DNA of 64,000 nucleotides, taken from Granulicella aggregans (GTDB taxonomy: Bacteria > Acidobacteriota > Terriglobia > Terriglobales > Acidobacteriaceae). Positions within the stretch are counted from its first letter, which is position 1, and each line of letters opens with the position of its first letter. A program made the translations under genes and the position numbers. A model generated the notes under the pieces. That model searched no databases. It was not told where the DNA came from and was given only the letters and a program-made list of their open reading frames with translations. The stretch spans positions 62,001-126,000 of the forward strand of contig NZ_JACHIP010000001.1 of NCBI RefSeq assembly GCF_014203275.1, in the 5' to 3' direction. Of this stretch, positions 45,982 to 54,802 are shown piece after piece.

Positions 45982-47634
45982 ATGAACCGTCGCCAGATTC
46001 TCCTCAATTCAGCGCAACTCGGACTAGTCCTCGCCGCTCGTAAGGCTTTCGGCCAGACAGCCGGCGCATCGACTGCACGGGCTCTTCCCTCCCCCGATCA
46101 GATCGCCTGGCAGGATCTCGAAGTCGGCATGTTCGTCCACTTCGCCCCCAACACCTGGCAGGACGTCGAGTCCGACAACCTCTCTACGCCGCTCTCCGTC
46201 ATCGACCCGAAGCACCTCGACACCGACCAATGGGCCCGCACCGCCGTCGCTCTCGGCGCAAAGTACATCGTCTTCGTCGCCAAGCATCAGGGCGGCTTCT
46301 GCATGTGGCAGACCCACACCACCGACTACAGCATTCGCAACACCCCCTGGCGCGACGGCAAGGGCGACGTCCTCGCGGACGTCGCCGCCTCCTGCCGCAA
46401 GTTCGGCCTTAAGCTCGGCGTCTACGTCTGCCCCCGCGACGACCACTTCGGCGCCAAGACCGGCGGCATTTGCGCCACCCCTGAGCTCCAGCAGCGCTAC
46501 AACGCTATGTACCGCGAGCAACTCACCGAGGTCCTCTCCCGTTACGGCGGGATGGTCGAAGTCTGGTTCGACGGCTCAACCGCGGCCCCCGTCTCCGACA
46601 TCCTAACCAAATACCAGCCCCACGCCATGGTCTTCCAGGGCCCCTCGGCCACCATCCGCTGGGTCGGCAACGAGGACGGCTTTGCCCCGAATCCCTGCTG
46701 GAATGGCATCAGCCGCACCGACGCCAAATCGGGTACCGCAACCTCACTCAACAGTGACCCCGACGGCGACACCTGGATGCCCAACGAGGTCGACGTCTCC
46801 ATTCGCCGCCCAGACTGGTTCTGGAGCACCACGAACGAGAAGAAAGTCCTCACTGTTGATCAGCTCCTCACTATCTATTACTGCTCGGTAGGCCGGGGCT
46901 GCCAGCTTCTACTCAACATCCCTGTCAACCGCGACGGTCTTCTATCCAAGCCTGACTGCGATGCCGCGGCCGGCTTCGGAACCCAGCTTCGGCAACGATT
47001 CGCCAAGCCCATCGCGGCCCTTTCAGGCAGCGGCGAGGAGATTCTCCTAAGTCTTCCCGTCCCGGCAAAGATCGACACCGTTGTGCTTCAGGAAGACACC
47101 TCAAAGGGCGAACGCATCCGTGGGTATCGAATCGATGGACGAACCAATGGAGTGTGGACCGAACTGGGCACCGGGACCTCGATCGGCCACAAGCGCATTC
47201 AACCCGTAAGACCTACTACGATCGATGCCCTTCGCATGGTTGCGACGGTCCATAAGGGAACTCCCTGGCTGCGCACCTTCGCTGCATACAACATCGGGGT
47301 CGCTCCTCCTGCAGGCTGGGACGCTAAGCCACAAGTGTGGGCCGCTAATCTGGCCGGCTCATGGAGAGACGGCAGATTCTCGCTCGATCTGACGTCAAAG
47401 ATCGACAGCGCCAAGCAGTATCGACTCCGTTTTGTTCCTTCATCGGGTGAAGTCGACGCTCTAAGATCTGTCGTCCTCACTCTTCACGGCCTCTCCCAAC
47501 CCAACCTGGTCAAGCCGGTTGCGGGAAAACACGATGAGCTGATTCTCGACATCACCGAAGTGGGCGGCGCCGTCCAGATCACGGGCACGGTCGAAGGTGC
47601 AGTTTCAGGCCAAGTCCTTCTGCAGAAGCTCTAG
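45982..47634 (+). CDS. Exported alpha-L-fucosidase (GH29)
   Basis: 550 residues with a Tat-like signal (MNRRQILLNSAQLGLVLAARKAFGQ). The GH29 barrel shows the expected stretches: FVHFAPNTWQD, AKYIVFVAKHQGGFCMWQT, VYVCPRDDHFG and the nucleophile Asp in VEVWFDGS. The C-terminal part (from about residue 340) has a discoidin/beta-sandwich layout (IDTVVLQEDTSKGERIRGY) often seen in bacterial fucosidases. It releases fucose from polysaccharide or glycan. A FucP-type permease is encoded at 14.7-15.9 kb, but nothing of the fucose pathway is adjacent. Confidence 0.93.
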   Translation: MNRRQILLNSAQLGLVLAARKAFGQTAGASTARALPSPDQIAWQDLEVGMFVHFAPNTWQDVESDNLSTPLSVIDPKHLDTDQWARTAVALGAKYIVFVAKHQGGFCMWQTHTTDYSIRNTPWRDGKGDVLADVAASCRKFGLKLGVYVCPRDDHFGAKTGGICATPELQQRYNAMYREQLTEVLSRYGGMVEVWFDGSTAAPVSDILTKYQPHAMVFQGPSATIRWVGNEDGFAPNPCWNGISRTDAKSGTATSLNSDPDGDTWMPNEVDVSIRRPDWFWSTTNEKKVLTVDQLLTIYYCSVGRGCQLLLNIPVNRDGLLSKPDCDAAAGFGTQLRQRFAKPIAALSGSGEEILLSLPVPAKIDTVVLQEDTSKGERIRGYRIDGRTNGVWTELGTGTSIGHKRIQPVRPTTIDALRMVATVHKGTPWLRTFAAYNIGVAPPAGWDAKPQVWAANLAGSWRDGRFSLDLTSKIDSAKQYRLRFVPSSGEVDALRSVVLTLHGLSQPNLVKPVAGKHDELILDITEVGGAVQITGTVEGAVSGQVLLQKL

Positions 47635-47679
47635 CCGAGTATTGTCCGAGGTTCATCGGAGATAATTCTTAGAAGACCC

Positions 47680-47707
47680 TTGCGCTTCGCCTTTTATTCG
47701 CTACAAT
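47680..47707 (+). promoter_or_regulatory. lexA promoter with direct-repeat spacer motif
   Basis: TTGCGC and TACAAT are separated by 16 bp. The spacer contains the direct repeat TTCGC-N6-TTCGC (47686-47701), a plausible SOS operator of the direct-repeat kind known from alphaproteobacteria. The -10 ends 7 nt before the ATG, so the mRNA is probably leaderless. Confidence 0.6.
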
Positions 47708-47714
47708 CAATCGC

Positions 47715-48323
47715 ATGGCAATTACGAAACGGCAAAAAGAGGTCCTAGACTTTCTCTCCAGCTTCACCCATAAGAACGGCTACTCTCCGTCTTACGAGGA
47801 GATTGCCGCCGGTCTTGGGCTCAGCAGCCTTGCCACCGTGCATAAGCATGTGACCAACCTGCAGAGTAAGGGCCTCCTCCAGCGCGCCCATAACCGCAGC
47901 CGCTCGATCGACGTCATCCCTGTGCGTCCGCCCAAGAAGACTACCTCTGACCGCCTCCCATTGATGGGGCGCATCGCAGCCGGCCAACCGGTTGAAGCCA
48001 TTGAATCCGCCGAGAGCATCTCTCTCAACGACATCATCGGTAACCGCGAAGTTTTCGCTCTCGAAGTCCGCGGCGACTCCATGCGCGACGAGCACATTGT
48101 CTCCGGAGACTACGTCCTGGTTGAACGCACGAAGTCCGCGCGCGAGGGCGAGATCGTTGTCGCTCTGATCGACGGAGCAGAGGCCACCTTGAAGCGCTTC
48201 TATCGTGAAGGCACCAATATCCGTCTCCAACCCTCGAACGCTGAAATGGCGCCGATCTACGCGCCCGCCGCCAACGTCGCCATACAGGGCCGGGTGCTCG
48301 GCATGCTCCGCAAATACTCCTGA
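47715..48323 (+). CDS. lexA: LexA repressor
   Basis: 202 residues. The N-terminal winged HTH (SPSYEEIAAGLGLSSLATVHKHVTNL) is followed by the autocleavage domain with the scissile Ala89-Gly90 (RIAAGQP), catalytic Ser122 (RGDSMRDE) and Lys160 (EATLKRF). RecA-stimulated self-cleavage lifts repression of the SOS genes. No Shine-Dalgarno sequence; the -10 lies 7 nt upstream. A similar TTCGC-containing motif stands before uvrB in this window. Confidence 0.98.
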   Translation: MAITKRQKEVLDFLSSFTHKNGYSPSYEEIAAGLGLSSLATVHKHVTNLQSKGLLQRAHNRSRSIDVIPVRPPKKTTSDRLPLMGRIAAGQPVEAIESAESISLNDIIGNREVFALEVRGDSMRDEHIVSGDYVLVERTKSAREGEIVVALIDGAEATLKRFYREGTNIRLQPSNAEMAPIYAPAANVAIQGRVLGMLRKYS

Positions 48324-48411
48324 AGCCTCACTTCCCTGTTTATTCACGGAACCATCCTTCGAGCGTCTGCGTAACAGCATGTGAAACGTAAAGACTTGGA
48401 GGATTTCGTTC

Positions 48412-49614
48412 ATGGCACAACGCAAACGCAGGAACATCTGGCTCTGGGGCGGACTAGGCGGCTTCGTTCTCCTCATCGTCCTTGGTGTAACCCTGGTGGC
48501 GAAGGGCAAGAAGACAACCTTCGAGCCTTCTCAGCTCGCCAAGGCAGAGAGCGGTGACATCGCCCGCTCGGTCGTCGCAACCGGTAAAGTCCAGCCCATC
48601 ACCAAGGTGGAAGTAAAGTCCAAAGCCAGCGGTATCGTCACCCGCCTCGATGTCGATATCAATGCCATCGTCCACAAAGGACAGGTCCTTGCCCAGCTCG
48701 ATCAACAGGAGGTGCTCGACCAGGTTGCCGCGCAAAAGGCGACCCTAGAGGCAGCTGAATCGAACCTCCGTGCCGCCGCTGCCGCCATTGAGTACGACAA
48801 GGTCAATGCCGAGGCTCCCGATCTGCCCATGTACAAGCACACCTACGAGCGTGCTCTGGGGATGTCGAAGGATGGCGTAGTCTCGAAGCAATCGCTCGAC
48901 GACGCTCAGCAAAAGTATCTCGCAGCCGCCAACGTCCGTGATCGCGCCGTGTCGCAGATTGCCGTTGATACCTCCAAGATGCACCAGGCGCAGGCCCAGG
49001 TCGCGCAAGCCCAGGCCTCGCTCAAGCAGCTTGAAGATCAACTGAGTTACACCACCATCGTCTCGCCCATGGATGGTGTCATCCTCTCCCGCGACGTAGA
49101 AGTAGGTGATGCGGTCAGCTCCATTCTCGTCCTGGGTTCAACCGCAACCCTGGTCATGACCATCGGCGACACCCACCAGGTCTACGTTCAGGGTAAGGTC
49201 GACGAAGGCGGCATCGGACAGGTCTACATGGGGCAGCCCGCGCGCATCAAGGTCGAATCGTTCAAAGACAAGACCTTCCAAGGTAAAGTGACGCGCATCG
49301 CACCCCTTGGCGTAGAGAAGGACAACGTCACGACCTTTGAAGTCCGCGTGTCCATAGACAACCCCGGCGGAGAGCTCAAGGCCAACATGACCGCTAACGC
49401 CGAAATCATCCTCGACGAGCATAAGAACATCCTCACCGTCCCGGAGCAGGCCGTAATCTACGACAAAGATCGGAACGCCAGCGTTGAAGTGCCCGATGCC
49501 CAGGAGAAGGCCGGGAAGCGCAAAGTCTCGATCAAGGCCGGTATCTCAAACGGAACGAAGACCGAGATCCTGGCTGGCCTCAAGACCGGCGACACCGTCA
49601 TTCTTCAGCAGTAA
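48412..49614 (+). CDS. HlyD/MacA-type periplasmic adaptor (membrane-fusion protein)
   Basis: 400 residues with one N-terminal membrane helix (LWGGLGGFVLLIVLGVTLVA), a biotinyl-lipoyl strand (VEVKSKASGIVTRLDVDINAIVHKGQVLAQLD), a helical hairpin (about 110-215), the matching lipoyl half (YTTIVSPMDGVILSRDVEVGDAV) and a beta-barrel/membrane-proximal domain (TRIAPLGVEKDNVTTFEVRV). This is the layout of MacA-type partners of ABC or RND pumps. No transporter or TolC gene is adjacent; the next gene encodes a DUF4097 protein. A lone adaptor may pair with a distant MacB. Confidence 0.9.
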   Translation: MAQRKRRNIWLWGGLGGFVLLIVLGVTLVAKGKKTTFEPSQLAKAESGDIARSVVATGKVQPITKVEVKSKASGIVTRLDVDINAIVHKGQVLAQLDQQEVLDQVAAQKATLEAAESNLRAAAAAIEYDKVNAEAPDLPMYKHTYERALGMSKDGVVSKQSLDDAQQKYLAAANVRDRAVSQIAVDTSKMHQAQAQVAQAQASLKQLEDQLSYTTIVSPMDGVILSRDVEVGDAVSSILVLGSTATLVMTIGDTHQVYVQGKVDEGGIGQVYMGQPARIKVESFKDKTFQGKVTRIAPLGVEKDNVTTFEVRVSIDNPGGELKANMTANAEIILDEHKNILTVPEQAVIYDKDRNASVEVPDAQEKAGKRKVSIKAGISNGTKTEILAGLKTGDTVILQQ

Positions 49615-49647
49615 GCTGGCTATCGAATATCTTCTAGGAGGCACCCC

Positions 49648-50568
49648 GTGAACCTCAAGAATCTTGCTCTCGTCATCGCCCTGGCAGGCGCAACGTCAAC
49701 CGCATTCGCTGCTGAAGGCACCTTCGCGAAGACTCTGAATGTCAGCGGGGCTCCTGCGATCACCGTCTCGACTGGATCGGGGTACATCCACGTAAGTACC
49801 GGATCGCAGTCAGAAGTCCGTATCAACGCGAAGGTAAAGTCGCAACACGGATGGAACTTCGGCAGCCACGGCAATGAAGAAGATCGCGTGCGCGACATTA
49901 CCTCCAATCCTCCCATCGTGCAGAGTGGCAACACCATCACCATCGGCGAGACACACGGCGATTCAAACCGCTTCCGCAACATCGAGATCGACTACGACAT
50001 CAGCCTTCCCGCTTCGACCACGTTGAAGGTCAACTCGGGCTCAGGCGATCTCGACGTCTCAAACGTCGCTTCCGTGCTGTCGGCTGACACAGGATCAGGC
50101 GACATTCGCCTCAGCAATGTCGGTCCCACACCGCATGTTGTCACCGGCTCCGGAACTATTCGCGCTAACGGAATTCACGGAGCTGCCAGCCTCGAGACGG
50201 GATCGGGCGATATCGAGTTCCATCAGCAGGTTGCCGGCGATGTGAAGGCGGGAACTGGATCAGGATCGATCCATCTTTACGGCGTAAACGGCGGAGTTCA
50301 CGTGCGGACAGGATCTGGCGATGTAGAGATCGATGGCAATCCCTCCACCGACTGGAAGCTCGACACCGGATCGGGTTCCATCCATCTCAACCTTCCCTCC
50401 GACGCCCACTACAACCTCAATGCCGACACCGGCTCTGGCTCGGTAAGAGTCGACGCACCCATCACGATGCAGGGAACCCTCAACAAACAGCACATCGTCG
50501 GCACGATCCACGGCGGCGGCCCAACCGTCCGCGTCAGCACTGGATCGGGGGACATCTCGGTCCACTAG
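49648..50568 (+). CDS. Exported DUF4097 beta-repeat protein
   Basis: 306 residues. A signal peptide (LALVIALAGATSTAFA) is followed by at least eight short beta-repeats ending in TGSGxI or SGSGDL (ADTGSGDIRLSNV, VTGSGTIRANGI, ETGSGDIEFHQ, RTGSGDVEIDG and so on), about 18-25 residues apart. These form a right-handed beta-solenoid of the DUF4097 type. Members are exported or surface-exposed with unknown function. The gene begins 33 bp after the adaptor gene, with AGGAGG before the ATG. The repeat is visible at DNA level as well (ACNGGATCGGGCGAT), which could allow expansion or contraction. Confidence 0.85.
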   Translation: MNLKNLALVIALAGATSTAFAAEGTFAKTLNVSGAPAITVSTGSGYIHVSTGSQSEVRINAKVKSQHGWNFGSHGNEEDRVRDITSNPPIVQSGNTITIGETHGDSNRFRNIEIDYDISLPASTTLKVNSGSGDLDVSNVASVLSADTGSGDIRLSNVGPTPHVVTGSGTIRANGIHGAASLETGSGDIEFHQQVAGDVKAGTGSGSIHLYGVNGGVHVRTGSGDVEIDGNPSTDWKLDTGSGSIHLNLPSDAHYNLNADTGSGSVRVDAPITMQGTLNKQHIVGTIHGGGPTVRVSTGSGDISVH

Positions 50569-50593
50569 CACTCGATCTGCTACCTTAAATTGA

Positions 50594-51289
50594 GTGTCTT
50601 CTTCCTCTCCAAAGCTCCTCGTATTCGATCTCGATGGCACACTCATCGACTCTCGCGTTGACCTCTGCAACTCAGTCAACGCGATGCTCAAGCACCTCGG
50701 CAAGCCTGAGCTTCCACAACAGGTCATCGCAAGCTACATCGGAGATGGCGCATCGATGCTGGTGCGCCGCGCTCTCGGTGATCCCGAAGGCGATTCGACC
50801 GATGAGCAATATGTAACTGCGGCGCTTACATACTTCCTCGACTACTACCGGTTGCACAAGCTCGACTTCACCTACGTCTACCCCGGAGTCATCGAAGCTC
50901 TCGAAGCCATCCGCGCGGCTCATCCCACCCTGCCGATGGCCGTCCTGACCAACAAGCCCGTCGTTCCCTCAAGGGAGATCTGCGCGCACTTCGGGCTCGA
51001 CCGCTTCTTCTTTCAGAACTACGGCGGCAACAGCTTTCACACCAAGAAGCCCGACCCACATGGACTGCTGACGCTGATCGCCGAAGCATCGAGTCTTACC
51101 GTCCACACCATCGAGCCGCCTCAGACCATCATGATCGGCGACTCGGACGTCGATATCCTCACAGCCCACAACTGCGGTGCCCGCTCTATCGGCTGCACCT
51201 TCGGCCTCGCGCCGCACACACTTGAAGCGGCTGTCCCGACACACATCGCGCACTCGCCCAAAGACTGGCCATTGCTGGTGGGCCTCTAA
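50594..51289 (+). CDS. gph: Phosphoglycolate phosphatase-like HAD hydrolase
   Basis: 231 residues with all four HAD motifs: LVFDLDGTLIDSRVD (nucleophile Asp), VLTNKP (Thr), the Lys of HTKKPDPHGL, and MIGDSDVDI. The helical cap between motif I and II has the size of Gph. It removes phosphate from 2-phosphoglycolate, a product of DNA 3'-end repair. The start is a GTG without a Shine-Dalgarno sequence; TACCTT lies 7 nt upstream, suggesting a leaderless mRNA. Convergent with the M28 peptidase gene. Confidence 0.9.
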   Translation: MSSSSPKLLVFDLDGTLIDSRVDLCNSVNAMLKHLGKPELPQQVIASYIGDGASMLVRRALGDPEGDSTDEQYVTAALTYFLDYYRLHKLDFTYVYPGVIEALEAIRAAHPTLPMAVLTNKPVVPSREICAHFGLDRFFFQNYGGNSFHTKKPDPHGLLTLIAEASSLTVHTIEPPQTIMIGDSDVDILTAHNCGARSIGCTFGLAPHTLEAAVPTHIAHSPKDWPLLVGL

Positions 51290-51295
51290 CGCCAG

Positions 51296-52954
51296 CTACT
51301 TCGCCGCTTCAAAGCGCTTGAAGAAGCTCGAATCAAGATAGTGTTGCGTTGCAGGATCATTCGCCACCGTCCGCGCTAGATCGGCAAGAAAGCTGTTGAA
51401 CTGCGCCGCAGCCGCGTAATCGACAGGCTGCGTCAGATCGTCGTCGGTCGAGTGATACCGCTGCGCCAGCCACGCCCTCCACGCCTTGTACTCGGGCGAG
51501 CCCATCGTCCATCCAAACTTGAACGCCAGCGCTGGAACTCCCGCCTGCACGAAGCTGTATTGGTCGGTGCGAATGAACGAGTTCCGATCGGGCTCAGGAT
51601 CGACTGCAATCTCAATCCCATGGATTGCACCGACAGCCTTTGCATCATCCGCAAGCGTCGACTGCTCCAGACCCTGCACATGCAGCTTCTTCAACGGAAA
51701 GATCGGCATGAACATGTCGAGATTCAGATCGGCAGCAATCTCTTTCTCTGGCACCGTCGGATGCCCTGCGAAGTAACGCGAGCCGAGCAGTCCCTTCTCC
51801 TCCGCCGTGAAGACAACAAACAACATCGACCGCTTCGGCCGTACCGGGTTCGCGGCCATGCTACGCGCCACCTCCAGCACCGTGGCCACGCCGGAAGCAT
51901 CGTCCATTGCGCCTGCATAAATCGTCTTCCCATGAATCGGAGCGCCTACACCGAGATGATCAAGGTGTGCGGAGACCAGAACATAGTCGGCAGCCAGCTT
52001 CGGATCAGATCCCTTCAGCTTCGCGACGATGTTCGGCGACTCCACCTGCGTGATCTCCGTTGTCACCGTCGCCGTAAGCGACTTTCCCAACGCAAATCGC
52101 GGCAGCGGCTTCTGTGCATCCGCCAGCGCTAAGACCTCAGCGAATGTATGGCCTGTTCCCGCAAATAACTTCTCTGCCTGGGTCGGATTGAAGGTCGCCG
52201 CGAAGAGTTCTCCGTCGATATCCTCAAGCGCAGGATGCCTCGTCGCCAGCGCCTTCGCATTCGGATCGGTTGCGAGCCGCATTCCCGGCTGCGAAGCTCC
52301 ACTCGCCACTCGGGCCCAGCCAAAGTCCATCGACTTCGGCGTCGGTATAGAGATCGCTCCCACCGCGCCCGCATCACGCAGTGCCTTGCGAAAAGGCGCG
52401 GTACGAGCGTAGGACTTCAGCGGCCCGGGCAGGTCTGCCGGTCCTCCGTTGATATAAACGACAATCTTCCCCTTCAACTCCGAAGCCGGCAACTCCGGCG
52501 AATTGAAGTCATCATACTTCGCCTCCGGAAGATGAAGCCCGTATCCGATGAAGACCAGCGGCGCGTTGATCGTCTTCGGTTGCGGCGAGCGTGTCCCGAG
52601 GATCGCGTCCTCTCCCAAGACCAGCGGCGCGGTCTTCCCATCGACCGTAAGCGCAATCGACGATTTCTCCGCCAGCACCCGCTGCACCTCGAACTTCACC
52701 GGCTGGTAGAAGCTGCCGTCCTTGCCCGCAGGCTCAAGCCCGTCGGACTTGAACTGATCAACGACATACGCAGCGGCATGAAGATACTCAGCGCTGCCCG
52801 TCTGCCTGCCCTGCATCGAGTTATCCGCCAGCACCTGTACGTGGTGCCACCACGCACGACCTGCAACGGCGTCATTGTTTGGAGTCTGGGCGAGCGACGC
52901 TCCAGATGCTAGAAAGCTTGCGACAACAAGGCTGACACTGCGGTGAAGGTTCAC
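51296..52954 (-). CDS. Exported M28-family zinc aminopeptidase with PA domain
   Basis: 552 residues. A signal peptide (SVSLVVASFLASGASLAQ) is followed by an M28 catalytic domain interrupted by a protease-associated insert (LKGKIVVYINGGPADLPG and surroundings). Zinc ligands and catalytic residues are visible in VSAHLDHLG (His, Asp), GAMDDASGVA (bridging Asp), TAEEKGLLGS (Glu pair) and NLDMFMP (Asp), with a distal His expected near the C-terminus. It releases N-terminal amino acids in the periplasm. Ends 7 bp from the gph stop (convergent). Confidence 0.92.
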   Translation of the reverse strand: MNLHRSVSLVVASFLASGASLAQTPNNDAVAGRAWWHHVQVLADNSMQGRQTGSAEYLHAAAYVVDQFKSDGLEPAGKDGSFYQPVKFEVQRVLAEKSSIALTVDGKTAPLVLGEDAILGTRSPQPKTINAPLVFIGYGLHLPEAKYDDFNSPELPASELKGKIVVYINGGPADLPGPLKSYARTAPFRKALRDAGAVGAISIPTPKSMDFGWARVASGASQPGMRLATDPNAKALATRHPALEDIDGELFAATFNPTQAEKLFAGTGHTFAEVLALADAQKPLPRFALGKSLTATVTTEITQVESPNIVAKLKGSDPKLAADYVLVSAHLDHLGVGAPIHGKTIYAGAMDDASGVATVLEVARSMAANPVRPKRSMLFVVFTAEEKGLLGSRYFAGHPTVPEKEIAADLNLDMFMPIFPLKKLHVQGLEQSTLADDAKAVGAIHGIEIAVDPEPDRNSFIRTDQYSFVQAGVPALAFKFGWTMGSPEYKAWRAWLAQRYHSTDDDLTQPVDYAAAAQFNSFLADLARTVANDPATQHYLDSSFFKRFEAAK

Positions 52955-53003
52955 TCAAACGCTCCTGGAATCATCGATACAAAATCTTCACCTATCCGAT
53001 AGC

Positions 53004-54149
53004 TCACTGGCCGTGCAGTCCCAGCGCCTCTGCGACACCCTTGTCGACTGTAGTCTTTCCATCAGCCTTGGTCACGATCGCAAAGCCACCCTGGTAGTCC
53101 CACATGGACCAGCCGATGTGGTGGGCCTCGAACGCAACCCGCATATCGTGCAACCACGCGTCCCGCGCCGCCGGATCGGAGTAAGTGCGGTACACGCCAA
53201 ACTCGCCACACCAGACTGGGACATGGTGCTTTGTTCCCCAGTCCGCCATGGTCGCAATCTCTTCGTCGACCTTCTTTGCGTCCCAGTGCTGCTTGCCGTA
53301 CCAGGCAAGGTCCTTCTTGCCCTGCTCCGTCGATTCGAGACCCAGCAAGGGCGAAACGTTCTCTTCAGTGGAAGGATAAGGCACCTTGCGCAGCGGCTTG
53401 AGAGACTCGCCCGCCCAGGTCGCGCCCTGGTGCGTGAAGGTCATCGGATCGTAGTCATGGAAGCTGTAGATCACGTTGTCGTCGCGGACGGGCTCCAGCA
53501 GCTTCAGCCCCTCGACGCCACCCCACTTCGCTCCGGTTGCGATGATGGTGTGTCTCGGCGCGATATCCCGAATTGTCGGAATTAGGCTCGCCTGGATACC
53601 GGCCCATCGGTAGACATCGTCGAAGTGCGGCTCGTTCAGCACCTCAAAGTAGACCTTGTTCGGATCGGTGCTGGCGTAGTGCGATGCGAAGGTCTTCCAG
53701 AACGTGATGAGGTTGGCGACAGACTGATCGCCTTTGCCGAGCGCGTCCATGAATGGCATATCAGGGTGAATGTCGAGGATGACGATGAGTCCCGTCGCGG
53801 TGATGTCAGCGACCGTCTTATCGAGCCGCGCAATCGCTTCAGTATCCAGTGCGTCGGGCTTACCCGCGGCCATCAATGGCTCGGGATTAATGCTGAGCCG
53901 GGCGTGATCGAAGCCCAGCGACTTCACCAGCCGAAAGTCGTCGGCCGTGGTGTACTCCGCCAAGTGTTTGGCTGAGTAGTCCGAGTCCTGGGCGTACCAC
54001 ATGCTCAGGTTGATGCCGCGCTTCAGATGAGCCGCCCGGAAGAACGCAATTCCGCTGCCTGAACCGGAGCCCAGGCTCTGCGCCTCAATACGCTCCGCAC
54101 CGGTCATCACCACCAGCGCGCAAAGCAGCGCTCCCAAAAACTTTTTCAT
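53004..54149 (-). CDS. Exported glycoside hydrolase family 5 protein
   Basis: 381 residues with a signal peptide (MKKFLGALLCALVVMTGAE). The TIM barrel begins LKRGINLSMWY; the acid/base Glu is in FEVLNEPHF and the nucleophile Glu in VWCGEFGVY. His/Tyr of the active site are in YSFHDYDPMTFTHQG. GH5 members cut beta-1,4-glucans, mannans or related chains; the subfamily cannot be read. A Gly/Ser stretch (SLGSGSGSG) links the signal peptide to the barrel. The histidine phosphatase gene is 23 bp upstream on the same strand. Confidence 0.9.
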   Translation of the reverse strand: MKKFLGALLCALVVMTGAERIEAQSLGSGSGSGIAFFRAAHLKRGINLSMWYAQDSDYSAKHLAEYTTADDFRLVKSLGFDHARLSINPEPLMAAGKPDALDTEAIARLDKTVADITATGLIVILDIHPDMPFMDALGKGDQSVANLITFWKTFASHYASTDPNKVYFEVLNEPHFDDVYRWAGIQASLIPTIRDIAPRHTIIATGAKWGGVEGLKLLEPVRDDNVIYSFHDYDPMTFTHQGATWAGESLKPLRKVPYPSTEENVSPLLGLESTEQGKKDLAWYGKQHWDAKKVDEEIATMADWGTKHHVPVWCGEFGVYRTYSDPAARDAWLHDMRVAFEAHHIGWSMWDYQGGFAIVTKADGKTTVDKGVAEALGLHGQ

Positions 54150-54172
54150 CAGGCCCGTCCTCGCAGTGCTTC

Positions 54173-54760
54173 TTACTCCTCGAACTCGCGATTCCAGCTC
54201 TTGATTACATGCGTCTCGCGCTCAAATCCGAGCACGCTCAACGATCCCGTCCCCAGGGCCAGCAGACTTCCGCCCGTAGCCGGCAACCCGATCCATCGCG
54301 CAGCCAGAATCCGCAGAATATGCGCATGAGCGAACAGAGCCACCGTCCCTCCATCTCCCGCCGCAGCAAGCGATCGCGCGATCACACCATCCGCCCGTTC
54401 ACCCACGTGTTCAGCCGTTTCGCCGTCGGTGATCGGGTCAATCCACACCGACCACGCGGGATTCCCTGACTCGGCGCGAATCTCCTTCGTCGTCTTTCCC
54501 TCGAAGATGCCGTAGTCCCACTCGCGCAGTCCTTCGTCGACAACGGCCACGTCCCCATATCCAGCGATTTTGCACGTCTCCCGCGCCCGCTGCATCGGGC
54601 TGGTGAAGACAGCGGCGAACGTCTTCCCCTTCAGATACGCCTTCAACTCCTCTGCACGCACCCGCCCATGGTCAGTCAAGGAGATATCCGTGCGGCTGGT
54701 GTGTGCTCCACTCAAACTCCACTCTGTTTCACCGTGTCGAATCAACCAAAGCTCAGCCAT
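54173..54760 (-). CDS. Histidine phosphatase (phosphoglycerate mutase-like)
   Basis: 195 residues. The RHGE motif ([13 protein letters not shown]) supplies the catalytic His and Arg; RARETC and WDYGIFEG follow, and the second His is in [15 protein letters not shown]. This is the cobalamin-phosphatase/sugar-phosphatase branch of the superfamily. The substrate is unknown. It is divergent from uvrB, only 42 bp away, so the two promoters overlap. Confidence 0.88.
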   Translation of the reverse strand: MAELWLIRHGETEWSLSGAHTSRTDISLTDHGRVRAEELKAYLKGKTFAAVFTSPMQRARETCKIAGYGDVAVVDEGLREWDYGIFEGKTTKEIRAESGNPAWSVWIDPITDGETAEHVGERADGVIARSLAAAGDGGTVALFAHAHILRILAARWIGLPATGGSLLALGTGSLSVLGFERETHVIKSWNREFEE

Positions 54761-54776
54761 CAGAATCTCCCATTTC

Positions 54777-54796
54777 TTCGCTTATTCTTCTATCCT
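54777..54796 (+). promoter_or_regulatory. Candidate uvrB promoter/SOS motif
   Basis: TTCGCTTATTCTTC runs directly into TATCCT, which ends 6 nt before the uvrB ATG. The arrangement parallels the lexA promoter (TTCGC, A/T-rich hexamer, TTC, then the -10). No good -35 is recognised. Confidence 0.4.
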
Positions 54797-54802
54797 GTAA
54801 GG

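Noticed and set aside
49990..50560. DNA-level GGATCGGG repeats as a regulatory iteron array
   Set aside because: They lie in frame within the DUF4097 gene and simply encode the TGSG repeat of the beta-solenoid.
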